DNA of 8,796 nt from JBBQVO01 sp038211505 (GCA_038211505.1 JBBQVO010000146.1:1-8796); one strand, 5' to 3'; shown: positions 1-5,719, numbered from the stretch's first letter. Numbers and translations are program-made. Notes: generated by a model not told the origin, from the sequence alone.

Positions 1-65
1 AAGCGGCCTCAGGCGGGGGTTAGCGCCAAACTCAGCTCGCGCGGAGCGCATTCTCATTTTGTAGT

Positions 66-83
66 GCGGGCGTTTCAGCCCGC
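66..83. repeat. REP-like palindrome downstream of the UbiA gene
   Basis: GCGGGC (66-71), a 6-nt loop and GCCCGC (78-83) form a perfect GC-rich stem in the 149 bp beyond the UbiA stop codon. It has no U-tract on either strand, so it is not a convincing intrinsic terminator. A 9-bp direct repeat (cgcgcggag) occurs at 38-46 and 81-89. Similar GC-rich intergenic palindromes are often dispersed in high-GC genomes, but this window holds only one copy. Nothing else is recognisable in 1-149. Confidence 0.4.
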
Positions 84-149
84 GCGGAGGGGCCTGACGT
101 TGCGTGTTCGACAGACGCCAGCGCCGACGCTGCCGACCGCACCGCGAGC

Positions 150-1046
150 TCACGCGACGGCGCCGAGCCAGCCGACCGCGAGGATCGCCGCCCCGACACT
201 GAGCGCGCCGAACCCGAACTGCAACGCCGACTCATCGCGGCGGATGATGTACCACGTCACGCTGCTAACGAGCAGCGCCGCGCCTGCGATCACCGCCGGA
301 ACAAGCAGCGCCAGCCGGTAGTCGACGACAGCCGCTAACGCGACCGCGAGCACCAGCGCCGCGCCGAACGACGCCCAGCCGACGTACATCGATCGCGCCG
401 TGCCGAGGCGATGCGCCAGGCCGTTGACGCCAGCGGCGCGGTCGGCCTCGATGTCGGGTACCGTGTTCGCGAGATGCAGCGCGAGGCCGATCAGGCCGCC
501 GAGCGGCAGCAGCCACCACAACACGCCGTCCCAGGCGCCGAGCGTCAGCCACACCCACAGCGGGAGCACGGGGATCGCGATCATGTACGGGACAGCGCTG
601 AGGGGCGTGCGCTTCAGTCGCACGTCGTACGCGAGTCCGCAGGCGAGGCCGACGGCCGCGAGCGCGAAGCCGCCAGCACCGAGCGTCGCCGCGAGCGCGA
701 GGCTCACGGTGATCAGCATCAGCGCGAGAACGCGAGCTGCCGTCGGCGCTACCAGACCTGCGGCGATCGGCTTCCACGGCTTCGTCGCGGCATCAAGCTC
801 GCGATCGAAGATGTCGTTCGTGATGCCGATCGCGCTCTGCGCGCAGAGCATCACGATGAGCATGCGCGTGAGCACGCCGGCCGGCGGATCGGCCCGCGCG
901 GCGACGAACGCGAGCGCCGCCGTCGCGACAACGTTGAGCAACGTCGGGAACGGATGGATGATGCGGGCGGCGCGCGCAAACCACGCGACACCGTGCGGCG
1001 ACGGGGCCGGCGCGAGCTCTGTCGTGGCGATTGAAGGAGAATGCAT
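150..1046 (-). CDS. UbiA-family prenyltransferase (substrate unknown)
   Basis: This is a 298-aa integral membrane protein of the UbiA superfamily, whose members transfer a polyprenyl diphosphate chain to an aromatic or other acceptor inside the membrane. Both Asp-rich Mg/diphosphate-binding motifs are visible: NDIFDRELD at residues 77-85, and DIEAD at 198-202 followed by the usual RAAGVNGLAHRLG stretch. A YDVRLKRTP segment (140-148) matches the conserved loop after the middle helices. Hydrophobic segments fill most of residues 35-298, about the usual family length. The acceptor cannot be told from sequence; quinone, (bacterio)chlorophyll, heme O and lipid-ether enzymes share these motifs, and no pathway gene is adjacent. 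The ATG at 1046 is the first in frame, although its ribosome-binding site is poor. The gene is divergent from the leader that starts near 1190. A TATCAT box at 1081-1086 (minus) might be its -10 element, without a clear -35. Confidence 0.87.
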   Translation of the reverse strand: MHSPSIATTELAPAPSPHGVAWFARAARIIHPFPTLLNVVATAALAFVAARADPPAGVLTRMLIVMLCAQSAIGITNDIFDRELDAATKPWKPIAAGLVAPTAARVLALMLITVSLALAATLGAGGFALAAVGLACGLAYDVRLKRTPLSAVPYMIAIPVLPLWVWLTLGAWDGVLWWLLPLGGLIGLALHLANTVPDIEADRAAGVNGLAHRLGTARSMYVGWASFGAALVLAVALAAVVDYRLALLVPAVIAGAALLVSSVTWYIIRRDESALQFGFGALSVGAAILAVGWLGAVA

Positions 1047-1155
1047 CGCGCGACTTTCGGAGCAACGCCCGTTTCTCTCGATGATACTCCTACAGAAGTC
1101 AGGTGGATCGCCCGATTGGGTACTTGTCGGAAGATCGAGAACTGCAAAGAGACTA

Positions 1156-1185
1156 TTGACAGGCTCGCCCTTCCCGCATTATCGT
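1156..1185 (+). promoter_or_regulatory. Candidate sigma-70-type promoter for the leader
   Basis: A perfect -35 hexamer TTGACA lies at 1156-1161. The -10 is less clear: CATTAT (1177-1182) gives a 15-nt spacer and TATCGT (1180-1185) a 19-nt spacer, each matching 4 of 6 consensus positions. A start near 1190 would give a leader of about 270 nt before the phosphoribosyltransferase start codon. The placement is inferred from the hexamers only. Confidence 0.4.
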
Positions 1186-1237
1186 AGAAGAGCCCGATGG
1201 CAACGGGCACATGCAGTTATCTCCTAGGAGGTGCTTC

Positions 1238-1279
1238 ATGAACGACCGCATCCGCTGGGGTGTTTGGCAAGTTGACTGA
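1238..1279 (+). CDS. Candidate 13-aa leader peptide with two Trp codons
   Basis: An ATG at 1238 is preceded by a perfect AGGAGG (1226-1231) at 6-nt spacing, the strongest ribosome-binding site in this region. It opens a 13-codon ORF, MNDRIRWGVWQVD, ending in TGA at 1277-1279. Two of 13 codons are Trp (1256-1258 and 1265-1267). A stable hairpin (1283-1303) begins four nt after the stop. A strong SD, rare codons, an adjacent hairpin and a downstream terminator are the parts of a translation-sensing attenuator. However, the downstream gene is a phosphoribosyltransferase with no obvious link to tryptophan, so the sensing role is inference. The ORF could also be chance, or an N-terminal remnant of a decayed gene. 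Confidence 0.4.
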   Translation: MNDRIRWGVWQVD

Positions 1280-1389
1280 GTAGCCCTGTCCTCTGGGCAG
1301 GGCGCGCCGACGAAGCAGGCGCCAACGACGCGAGGACACCGGGACGCCGATGCGCGTACATCCCAGTCCACAGGGGGTTACCCTAGACG

Positions 1390-1428
1390 GTGCCTGCTGG
1401 CATGGCAGTTTATCTATTCATCGAATAG
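1390..1428 (+). CDS. Candidate second mini-ORF ending at the terminator base
   Basis: A GTG at 1390, with an in-frame ATG at 1402, opens a 12- or 8-codon ORF ending in TAG at 1426-1428, where the terminator stem begins (1427). A ribosome stopped there would cover the left arm of the terminator, as in pyrBI- or pyrE-type attenuation where coupled translation prevents termination. The start signal is weak: GGGGG (1373-1377) lies 12 nt before the GTG. The position is suggestive, but the ORF is short enough to be chance. Confidence 0.22.
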   Translation: MPAGMAVYLFIE

Positions 1429-1453
1429 GCTTTCCGATCGGGAAGGCCTTTTT
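1427..1453 (+). terminator. Intrinsic terminator / attenuator just before the PyrE-like gene
   Basis: A 9-bp stem (1427-1435 with 1441-1449, one U·G pair) closes a GATCG loop and is followed by a T-rich run (1449-1453, then GATTT), the form of a rho-independent terminator. It ends 9 nt before the ATG of the gene it faces, so it cannot simply terminate the upstream divergent gene. It is either an attenuator or the end of a small RNA. Its right arm carries the only SD-like sequence (GGAAGG, 1441-1446) for the downstream gene, so the fold could also hide that site. Confidence 0.7.
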
Positions 1454-1462
1454 GATTTGCCC

Positions 1463-2122
1463 ATGACTGACGACCCGCTGATCAGCCAATCAAATCTCTG
1501 GCTCGCTGATACGCTCTGGCGCCTCGGCGCGGTGCAGTTCGGCGACTTCACCGTCGGCCGTACGACCGTGCACTCGCCGATTCACGTGAACCTTCGCCTG
1601 CTGATCGCGCATCCGACGGCGCTGGCGCGCGCTGCCCACATCGTGCTGCAGGAGTTGCAGACGCTGCAGTCGATGCGAAACCCGCAAGTCGATCCATTCG
1701 ACCTCGTCTGCGGCGTGCCGTTCGGCGGACTCGTCGTCGGTGAGGCGTTCTCTCTCTCGGCGAAGATCCCGCTGATCTACCTGCATCCGCGGAAAGATGA
1801 CCTCGACTCCGATGTCGAAGGGCTGTATCACCCGAGCCAGACGGCGTTGATCATGGACGATCTCATCACCGGAGGTGGCAGTATCGTGCTGACGGCGAAT
1901 CGGCTGCGTGACGAGGGATTGTTCGTGCGAGATGCTGTCGTGCTGTTCGACCGGCAGTCTGGCGGTCGCAAGAAGCTCGAGGACGCGGGCATTCGGCTCA
2001 TCTCGGTGCTAACGATCGAGGTGCTGCTGACCTATCTGCGAAGCAGCGGCAAGATCGGTGAGGAGTGGTACCGAAAGAGCATGGCGTTTTACGAAGCGAA
2101 CCGCGGCGGCGATCTGGAGTAG
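1463..2122 (+). CDS. Orotate phosphoribosyltransferase-like protein (PyrE family, divergent catalytic loop)
   Basis: This 219-aa protein has the type I phosphoribosyltransferase fold and orotate phosphoribosyltransferase (OPRT) landmarks. The N-terminus has the GAVQFGDF...SPIHVNLR pattern (residues 23-45), followed by GVPFGGL (84-90). The PRPP-binding motif is TALIMDDLITGGGS (127-140). A C-terminal LFDRQSGGRKKLEDAGI stretch leads into an OPRT-like helix. OPRT makes orotidine monophosphate from orotate and PRPP in pyrimidine synthesis. The catalytic loop is odd: the usual RKxxKxxG segment reads RKDDLDSDVEG (110-120), about four residues shorter, without the second Lys or the His/Tyr-Gly. The activity is therefore uncertain, and it may be a PyrE paralogue or regulator. 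I chose the ATG at 1463; a TTG at 1457 lies 10 nt after GGAAGG and is possible. The gene converges on the helix-turn-helix gene with a 9-bp gap, and no other pyr gene is present. Confidence 0.8.
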   Translation: MTDDPLISQSNLWLADTLWRLGAVQFGDFTVGRTTVHSPIHVNLRLLIAHPTALARAAHIVLQELQTLQSMRNPQVDPFDLVCGVPFGGLVVGEAFSLSAKIPLIYLHPRKDDLDSDVEGLYHPSQTALIMDDLITGGGSIVLTANRLRDEGLFVRDAVVLFDRQSGGRKKLEDAGIRLISVLTIEVLLTYLRSSGKIGEEWYRKSMAFYEANRGGDLE

Positions 2123-2131
2123 CCGCGAATG

Positions 2132-2347
2132 CTAGAGGAGCCGGCGCAGCGGCTTGCGTCCGGGGCGCGGATCGTAGTTCGACTTAAACATCTCGAGTTT
2201 GTCGCGCTCGATCAGGTACTTCCCGGCGAAGAGCACCGCCGGCACCTTCTTCTGCTTGATGAGGCGTCGCAGGCTCTGCGGGTGGATGCCGAGCAGGCGC
2301 GCCGCTTCAACAAGATCGAGGTAATTTTCGAACGGGCTGCTGACCAT
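2132..2347 (-). CDS. Small helix-turn-helix DNA-binding protein (excisionase/MerR-type)
   Basis: This 71-aa protein carries an excisionase-family helix-turn-helix (HTH_17 type). The segment LDLVEAARLLGIHPQSLRRLIKQKKVPAVLFAGKYLIERDKLEMF fits the family pattern of a first helix with an EAA motif, a GIHPQSLRRLI recognition helix, a K-K-V-P turn, and a GKYLIERDKLEMF wing and last helix. Such domains bind DNA as accessory factors or small regulators. Here no integrase, phage or plasmid gene is nearby, so a transcriptional regulator is likelier than an excisionase. I chose the ATG at 2347 because GAAGG lies 5 nt upstream; a GTG at 2360-2362 would add five residues. It is the last gene of the minus-strand cluster, 82 bp after the 165-aa gene. 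A 12-bp inverted repeat (2363-2374) next to its start could be its own operator. Confidence 0.75.
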   Translation of the reverse strand: MVSSPFENYLDLVEAARLLGIHPQSLRRLIKQKKVPAVLFAGKYLIERDKLEMFKSNYDPRPGRKPLRRLL

Positions 2348-2362
2348 CCGCGCCTTCTGCAC

Positions 2363-2374
2363 TAACGTGCGTTA
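2363..2374. promoter_or_regulatory. Candidate operator: TAACG-N2-CGTTA inverted repeat
   Basis: A perfect 5+5 inverted repeat (TAACG TG CGTTA) lies 15 bp before the ATG of the helix-turn-helix gene. Next to it, CAGATGACCAGATG (2376-2389) is a short direct repeat with an 8-nt period. A palindrome at this position suits a dimeric autoregulator, but that is inferred from position alone. Confidence 0.3.
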
Positions 2375-2429
2375 TCAGATGACCAGATGGTAGCACGAGC
2401 GCAGCCTGCCCAACAGCAGATTATGTCAC

Positions 2430-2927
2430 CTATTTCCCGCGCCGAAACCATCCCCTCCCCGAAGGTCGACCCGTCGCGCCACTTCGATCGACACCCCGCG
2501 ATTCTAGCTGCCGGCCTCCGGCGCGGCCCACGGCGCGTTCGATGCGGCGATGTAGCATCATCATCGACTCAGCGAGGTCGAGTGCAGCCTCCGGTTCGGC
2601 GGCGACCGTGGGGAACAACGATCGCGCGGTCTCGGTGAAGCGCGGCACGGTGCTCTGTGCGCCGTCCCGCATGTGGATGACACGCAGCTCCGTCACGGAT
2701 CCGAGGATCGCGGAGAGCAGTTTCGCGTACTGCGCCTCGTCGACTTCGATGATCGCCGACTCGGCGTCGAGATCGTTGCCCATCGCTACTTTAACGGCAC
2801 GCAGTCCGTGCTCGGCCGGCATCTTGGTGTCGCGGTCAAGCTCCGAGCCGGGGCGGCCGAGATGGTAGACGAGCGCGAGATAGACGAGGCGTGGTTCGTC
2901 GTGCGTAAGCTTCATGGCGATCGTCAT
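2430..2927 (-). CDS. Hypothetical protein, 165 aa, with basic C-terminal tail
   Basis: I do not recognise this protein. Residues 1-110 look like a small folded alpha/beta domain: hydrophobic helices around LVYLALVYHLG (14-24) and AQYAKLLSAILGSVTELRVI (65-84), and strand-like stretches AIIEV (58-62) and LRVIHM. A predicted helix (112-134) with the unusual run SMMMLHRRIERAV follows. The last 30 residues are rich in Arg and Gly (RAVGRAGGRQ... to FRRGK) and are probably disordered and possibly nucleic-acid binding. No signal peptide or membrane segment is visible. The gene starts 30 bp after the stop of the glycosyltransferase gene on the same strand, so co-transcription is likely. Both candidate ATGs (2927 and 2915) lie inside an inverted repeat (2905-2940) and neither has a good Shine-Dalgarno, so translation may be coupled or controlled. 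Confidence 0.6.
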   Translation of the reverse strand: MTIAMKLTHDEPRLVYLALVYHLGRPGSELDRDTKMPAEHGLRAVKVAMGNDLDAESAIIEVDEAQYAKLLSAILGSVTELRVIHMRDGAQSTVPRFTETARSLFPTVAAEPEAALDLAESMMMLHRRIERAVGRAGGRQLESRGVDRSGATGRPSGRGWFRRGK

Positions 2928-2940
2928 CGCTCAAGCTTAC
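2905..2940 (-). promoter_or_regulatory. Hairpin enclosing the start codon of the 165-aa gene
   Basis: GTAAGCTT (2905-2912) and AAGCTTAC (2933-2940) are perfect 8-bp arms. Inside them GCGAT (2917-2921) and ATCGC (2926-2930) form a second 5-bp stem around a 4-nt loop. The ATG at 2925-2927 lies at the top of the inner stem, and the alternative ATG (2913-2915) sits in the internal loop. The fold would hide both starts in mRNA coming from the upstream glycosyltransferase gene, whose stop is 18 nt away. It has no U-tract, so it is not a terminator. Confidence 0.45.
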
Positions 2941-2957
2941 CAACCACGAGTTGACGA

Positions 2958-5468
2958 TCACTCGCCAGGGGTGGTCGGTGTTGGGCGCGGCTGGGAGATT
3001 GCCGTCGGCATCGGGCTTGGCGTCGCTGTCGGCGGCACGGGAATGTCGTGCGCAACCGGCGCGTGCTCGAGGTCGGCGTTCTGGCCGGCGATGTTAAACG
3101 GCGCGAGAGTCTGGGCCGCGTAGTCGGCGACATATACTTGGCGATCCGGGTACGCGGCAACGAGCGCAGGGATGTCCTTCTCCAGGTTTCGCGCGTAGAC
3201 GACGTTGCCGTCGAGCGTCGGCGTGTTGCGCCAGAAGAGGCTGCCGTAGCAGTACCAGGCGGCGCATTCGTCGACCAGCACCAGCGAGTTGTGAAGCTTT
3301 GCGTCGTCGACAAGCGTCACCAACCGATCATCAGTGAAATTGAATTTGCGCATGTCCTGCGCGGTTTCGGGCATGCCGAACACGGTCCACGAGGCATGCC
3401 GGCCAAGCAGCCAGCCCCAGATGCTGCTGCCGCACAGAGAGAGCACGAGGAGGTACACAACGGCGTAGCTGGCCCAGGGCAGCGGCCGCTCATGTCCGTC
3501 GAATCGCGCACGGATGCGCGCGGTCCCTTCGGCGATGCGCTGGGCGCCGAGATCGGCGCCGCGCGCCGCAAGCAACATGAGCAGCGGGATCGATTCGTAC
3601 CAGTAGCGCGGACCGAAGGCGACGCCGTTGCTCGCGTACAGCGTCCATGCCCCCATCACAAAGGCGGCGGCAAGCAGGAGGAACCAATCGTTGCCGTTGC
3701 GGCTCCCGAGGATGAACGGAAGCAGCACGAACATGAGTCCGACGTACGACGGCCAGCCATTGAGCACGGGAATGAGAAAGGTGAGCTGCGTCTGCTCGTT
3801 CTCGATGCCGGCGGCGACGCTGTGGTTGCCGCCGAATCCGACCTGCTCGCCAAGATTGCCGCTGGCTTGGTAGCCGCCGCTGAAGGCGTGTCCCGTCGTG
3901 CCGTAGTTGTAGATCCAGAAGAGGACGATCATCACAACGCCGCCAACGATGAACCCGGCGCCGCGCTTCAGCTCCCATGCGCGATGATCGCTCGTCGCCA
4001 GGCGAGCGAGGAGGTAGACGGCGAACGGCGGTACCAGCGCAACGCCGGTTAGGGGTCGCGTGTTGAAGATCAACCCGAAGAACAGACCGGCGGCGATGCC
4101 GGCGGGGATCTTCCGCTTGTTGAGCACAATGAGAAAGAGCAGCGAAGCGAGCAGATAGAAGACGGCGGTGTTGTGCGACATGAAACTGCTCGCGTTCATC
4201 AGAAAGAACGGCGATGTCGCAAGCAGCAGCGAGGCGAGGATCCCGGTGCGAACGCCGTACAGTTTGCGGCCAACGGCGAAGATCATCGCTACGGAGCCCG
4301 CCCCGAGAAGCGGCGGCATGAGCCACATCGCGTGTAGCAGTTGACCTACGGCGAGGATGATCGGATGGCCAAAGGGGTAGATGCTCGCCCATTTGTTCCC
4401 GGAGATGATGATGAACGGAGGCTGAAAAAAGTTGAACGCGTCGTTGGGCTGCGGCTTGGGTGCGGCGAAGTGCCCCGCGGCCAGTATTTTCGCCTGGAAG
4501 ATGTAGGCGACCGAGTCGGGGATGTGCGGCATGTGTGAGAGGTACGAGTAGTTGAGGTAGAGCGTCGTGACGAAGGCGAAGACGGCGATCAACTCGGCCG
4601 GCAACCACGCGTTCGCCACGGCGATGCGTCGGAGGCGATCGGGGATCTTCGGCTGCGGCACGTACTGCAGCCAGGCGACGATGCCGACGGCGATCAGCGC
4701 AAAGAGGAGCGCGTACGGATAGAAGGACAATGTCATCGCCAGCATCGCCTTGATCGGTTGACTTCGCGGGAGTTCGATCGCCGGGCCGTTGACGCTCTTG
4801 ATCGCGGCGTTGTTTTGCACGAGTGAGAGGTTCTGGTCGAGATGGCGGAACGGGCGGAAGTCGAACGTCATGCCGTTCTTTTCGTCTTTCGCGCGGACGC
4901 TGATGCCCCCCGACTCGAGATTGCGAAAGACGACGTCGACGGCGTAATCCGTCCATCCGTCGTTCGGGAGGAAGAGCTGTCCGGTGGCGTTCTCGTGATT
5001 GATCGCCGTCAGCACATCGAGGACGCCCCCGCGGATGGCGAAGTTGTTCCGTACGGAGATCCAACCCGACAAGCGCGGGTCAGCATCGAAGTTGTCCTGA
5101 AACAATGTCGCGCCGGTGTGAAGATCGGTCACACGGACGGAGTCGACGCCGCGGGGGCTGGGGCGCGAGGCGACGCGGTCGTCGTCGGTGAGCGTAAGGA
5201 CGATGCCTCCGTTCGCCGGCGCGGCGATGAAGTCGGTCGAGATCGTACGCTTGCCGTCGATGAACGTGGTGAATTCGTGGCCGTTGGCTTCGACGCGGAC
5301 ATGCGTCGTTTGACCGCCATGACTCCAGAAGTAGCCGGTGATGAGCAGGACGTTTACGACGAGTGCGAGCGCGATGCTCAGCACAACGCCGCTGCTGATG
5401 TCGAGGCGAGCGATGCGGATGCGCGCGGGCAGACGCGGGACGGGTATCGCGCGCCGGCGACGCAGCAT
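2958..5468 (-). CDS. GT39/ArnT-type membrane glycosyltransferase with N-terminal concanavalin/LamG-like domain
   Basis: This 836-aa membrane protein starts with an Arg-rich cytoplasmic segment and one transmembrane helix (about 26-48). An extracytoplasmic, mostly beta region (about 55-240) follows, containing DNFDADPRLSGW and GWTDYAVDVVFR, the style of LamG or 3-keto-disaccharide-hydrolase domains. After a second helix (about 244-267) comes a multi-helix PMT/ArnT-like core. Its first loop has the DSVAY motif (Asp near 318, the expected catalytic acidic residue), then NTRPLTG and FGPRYWYESIP (about 618-628). A soluble C-terminal domain (about 690-810) ends in a Pro/Thr-rich tail. GT39-type enzymes use lipid-linked sugars to modify lipids, proteins or polymers outside the membrane; the acceptor here is unknown. 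I chose the ATG at 5468 because GAAGGAG lies about 6 nt upstream; an ATG at 5510 lacks such a site. It heads the minus-strand cluster. Confidence 0.8.
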   Translation of the reverse strand: MLRRRRAIPVPRLPARIRIARLDISSGVVLSIALALVVNVLLITGYFWSHGGQTTHVRVEANGHEFTTFIDGKRTISTDFIAAPANGGIVLTLTDDDRVASRPSPRGVDSVRVTDLHTGATLFQDNFDADPRLSGWISVRNNFAIRGGVLDVLTAINHENATGQLFLPNDGWTDYAVDVVFRNLESGGISVRAKDEKNGMTFDFRPFRHLDQNLSLVQNNAAIKSVNGPAIELPRSQPIKAMLAMTLSFYPYALLFALIAVGIVAWLQYVPQPKIPDRLRRIAVANAWLPAELIAVFAFVTTLYLNYSYLSHMPHIPDSVAYIFQAKILAAGHFAAPKPQPNDAFNFFQPPFIIISGNKWASIYPFGHPIILAVGQLLHAMWLMPPLLGAGSVAMIFAVGRKLYGVRTGILASLLLATSPFFLMNASSFMSHNTAVFYLLASLLFLIVLNKRKIPAGIAAGLFFGLIFNTRPLTGVALVPPFAVYLLARLATSDHRAWELKRGAGFIVGGVVMIVLFWIYNYGTTGHAFSGGYQASGNLGEQVGFGGNHSVAAGIENEQTQLTFLIPVLNGWPSYVGLMFVLLPFILGSRNGNDWFLLLAAAFVMGAWTLYASNGVAFGPRYWYESIPLLMLLAARGADLGAQRIAEGTARIRARFDGHERPLPWASYAVVYLLVLSLCGSSIWGWLLGRHASWTVFGMPETAQDMRKFNFTDDRLVTLVDDAKLHNSLVLVDECAAWYCYGSLFWRNTPTLDGNVVYARNLEKDIPALVAAYPDRQVYVADYAAQTLAPFNIAGQNADLEHAPVAHDIPVPPTATPSPMPTAISQPRPTPTTPGE

Positions 5469-5619
5469 CCAGAACTCCTTCGTCGGTCGCGGGACTGAGT
5501 CGCCGCGCATGCGTAGATCAGCCCATCTTAGCCGCTGCCGAACCGCCGTACACGAGCCCGGTTTTCAGTCGGTGTCTGTACGCCAGGCGAGCGCCGATCG
5601 TTTCGTCGCGCACGAGAAA

Positions 5620-5643
5620 CGGCCCCGGATGTCTCCGGGGCCG
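5620..5643 (-). terminator. Intrinsic terminator of the bS22-like gene
   Basis: A perfect 10-bp GC-rich stem (CGGCCCCGGA at 5620-5629, TCCGGGGCCG at 5634-5643) with a 4-nt loop is followed on the minus strand by TTTCTCGT. It lies 55 bp beyond the stop of the bS22-like gene and upstream of the glycosyltransferase gene, so it should separate the two transcription units. The U-tract is short. Confidence 0.62.
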
Positions 5644-5665
5644 TATGACGTAACTCGGGCGCGAC

Positions 5666-5719
5666 CGTTAGCCCTTGTGCTTGCGTTGATTATCAACGCT
5701 AGCCCTTATGCTTGCGTTG
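5666..5719 (-). repeat. Tandem duplication of the 3' end of the bS22-like gene
   Basis: The last 23 nt around the stop codon (5697-5719) recur at 5666-5688 with a 31-bp period and two mismatches. Both mismatches are coding-silent: the His codon changes from CAT to CAC and the stop from TAG to TAA. The second copy thus still reads QRKHKG-stop but is not in frame with the gene. Between the copies lies a perfect palindrome, GCGTTGAT T ATCAACGC (5683-5699). Deleting one 31-bp unit would leave the same protein, so this looks like a recent local duplication. Confidence 0.8.

Larger units (their letters stand above)
1192..1453 (+). promoter_or_regulatory. Putative structured attenuator leader (or small RNA) before the PyrE-like gene
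   Basis: This 262-nt stretch between the candidate promoter and an intrinsic terminator carries no large gene. Visible elements in order: a hairpin with 5-bp arms (1192-1196/1204-1208); an AGGAGG Shine-Dalgarno (1226-1231) serving a 13-codon ORF; a 9-bp stem with a TCT loop (1283-1291/1295-1303, one U·G pair) four nt after that ORF's stop; possible pairing of 1301-1305 with 1319-1323; AGGG/CCCT (1372-1375/1381-1384); a second mini-ORF ending at 1428; a CTATTC/GAATAG hairpin (1414-1419/1423-1428); and the terminator. I could not match it to TPP, FMN, SAM, cobalamin or T-box consensus elements. A stretch at 1366-1379 (agtccacaggggg) only loosely recalls a PyrR-binding loop. It could instead be an independent terminated small RNA. 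Confidence 0.45.

Noticed and set aside
1081..1086. TATCAT as a minus-strand -10 box for the UbiA gene
   Set aside because: It matches 5 of 6 positions but no -35-like hexamer lies 16-18 nt upstream, so it is mentioned only as a possibility.
400..1227. Long + strand reading frames opposite the UbiA gene
   Set aside because: They are antisense to a clear membrane protein, have Arg/Ala-rich composition typical of high-GC shadow frames, and show no domains.
1221..1230. CTCCTAGGAG, a perfect palindrome covering the SD of the Trp leader ORF
   Set aside because: With no loop it cannot fold into a stable hairpin on one RNA strand (three pairs at most), so SD hiding by this element alone is not supported.
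1366..1379. Possible PyrR-binding loop (AGTCC followed by a G-rich run)
   Set aside because: At least three conserved positions of the PyrR loop consensus do not match and no supporting stem is evident, so I do not call it.
3048..4052. A 334-codon + strand frame opposite the GT39-type gene
   Set aside because: It is antisense to conserved membrane and motif sequence, with no recognisable domain and charge-rich shadow composition.
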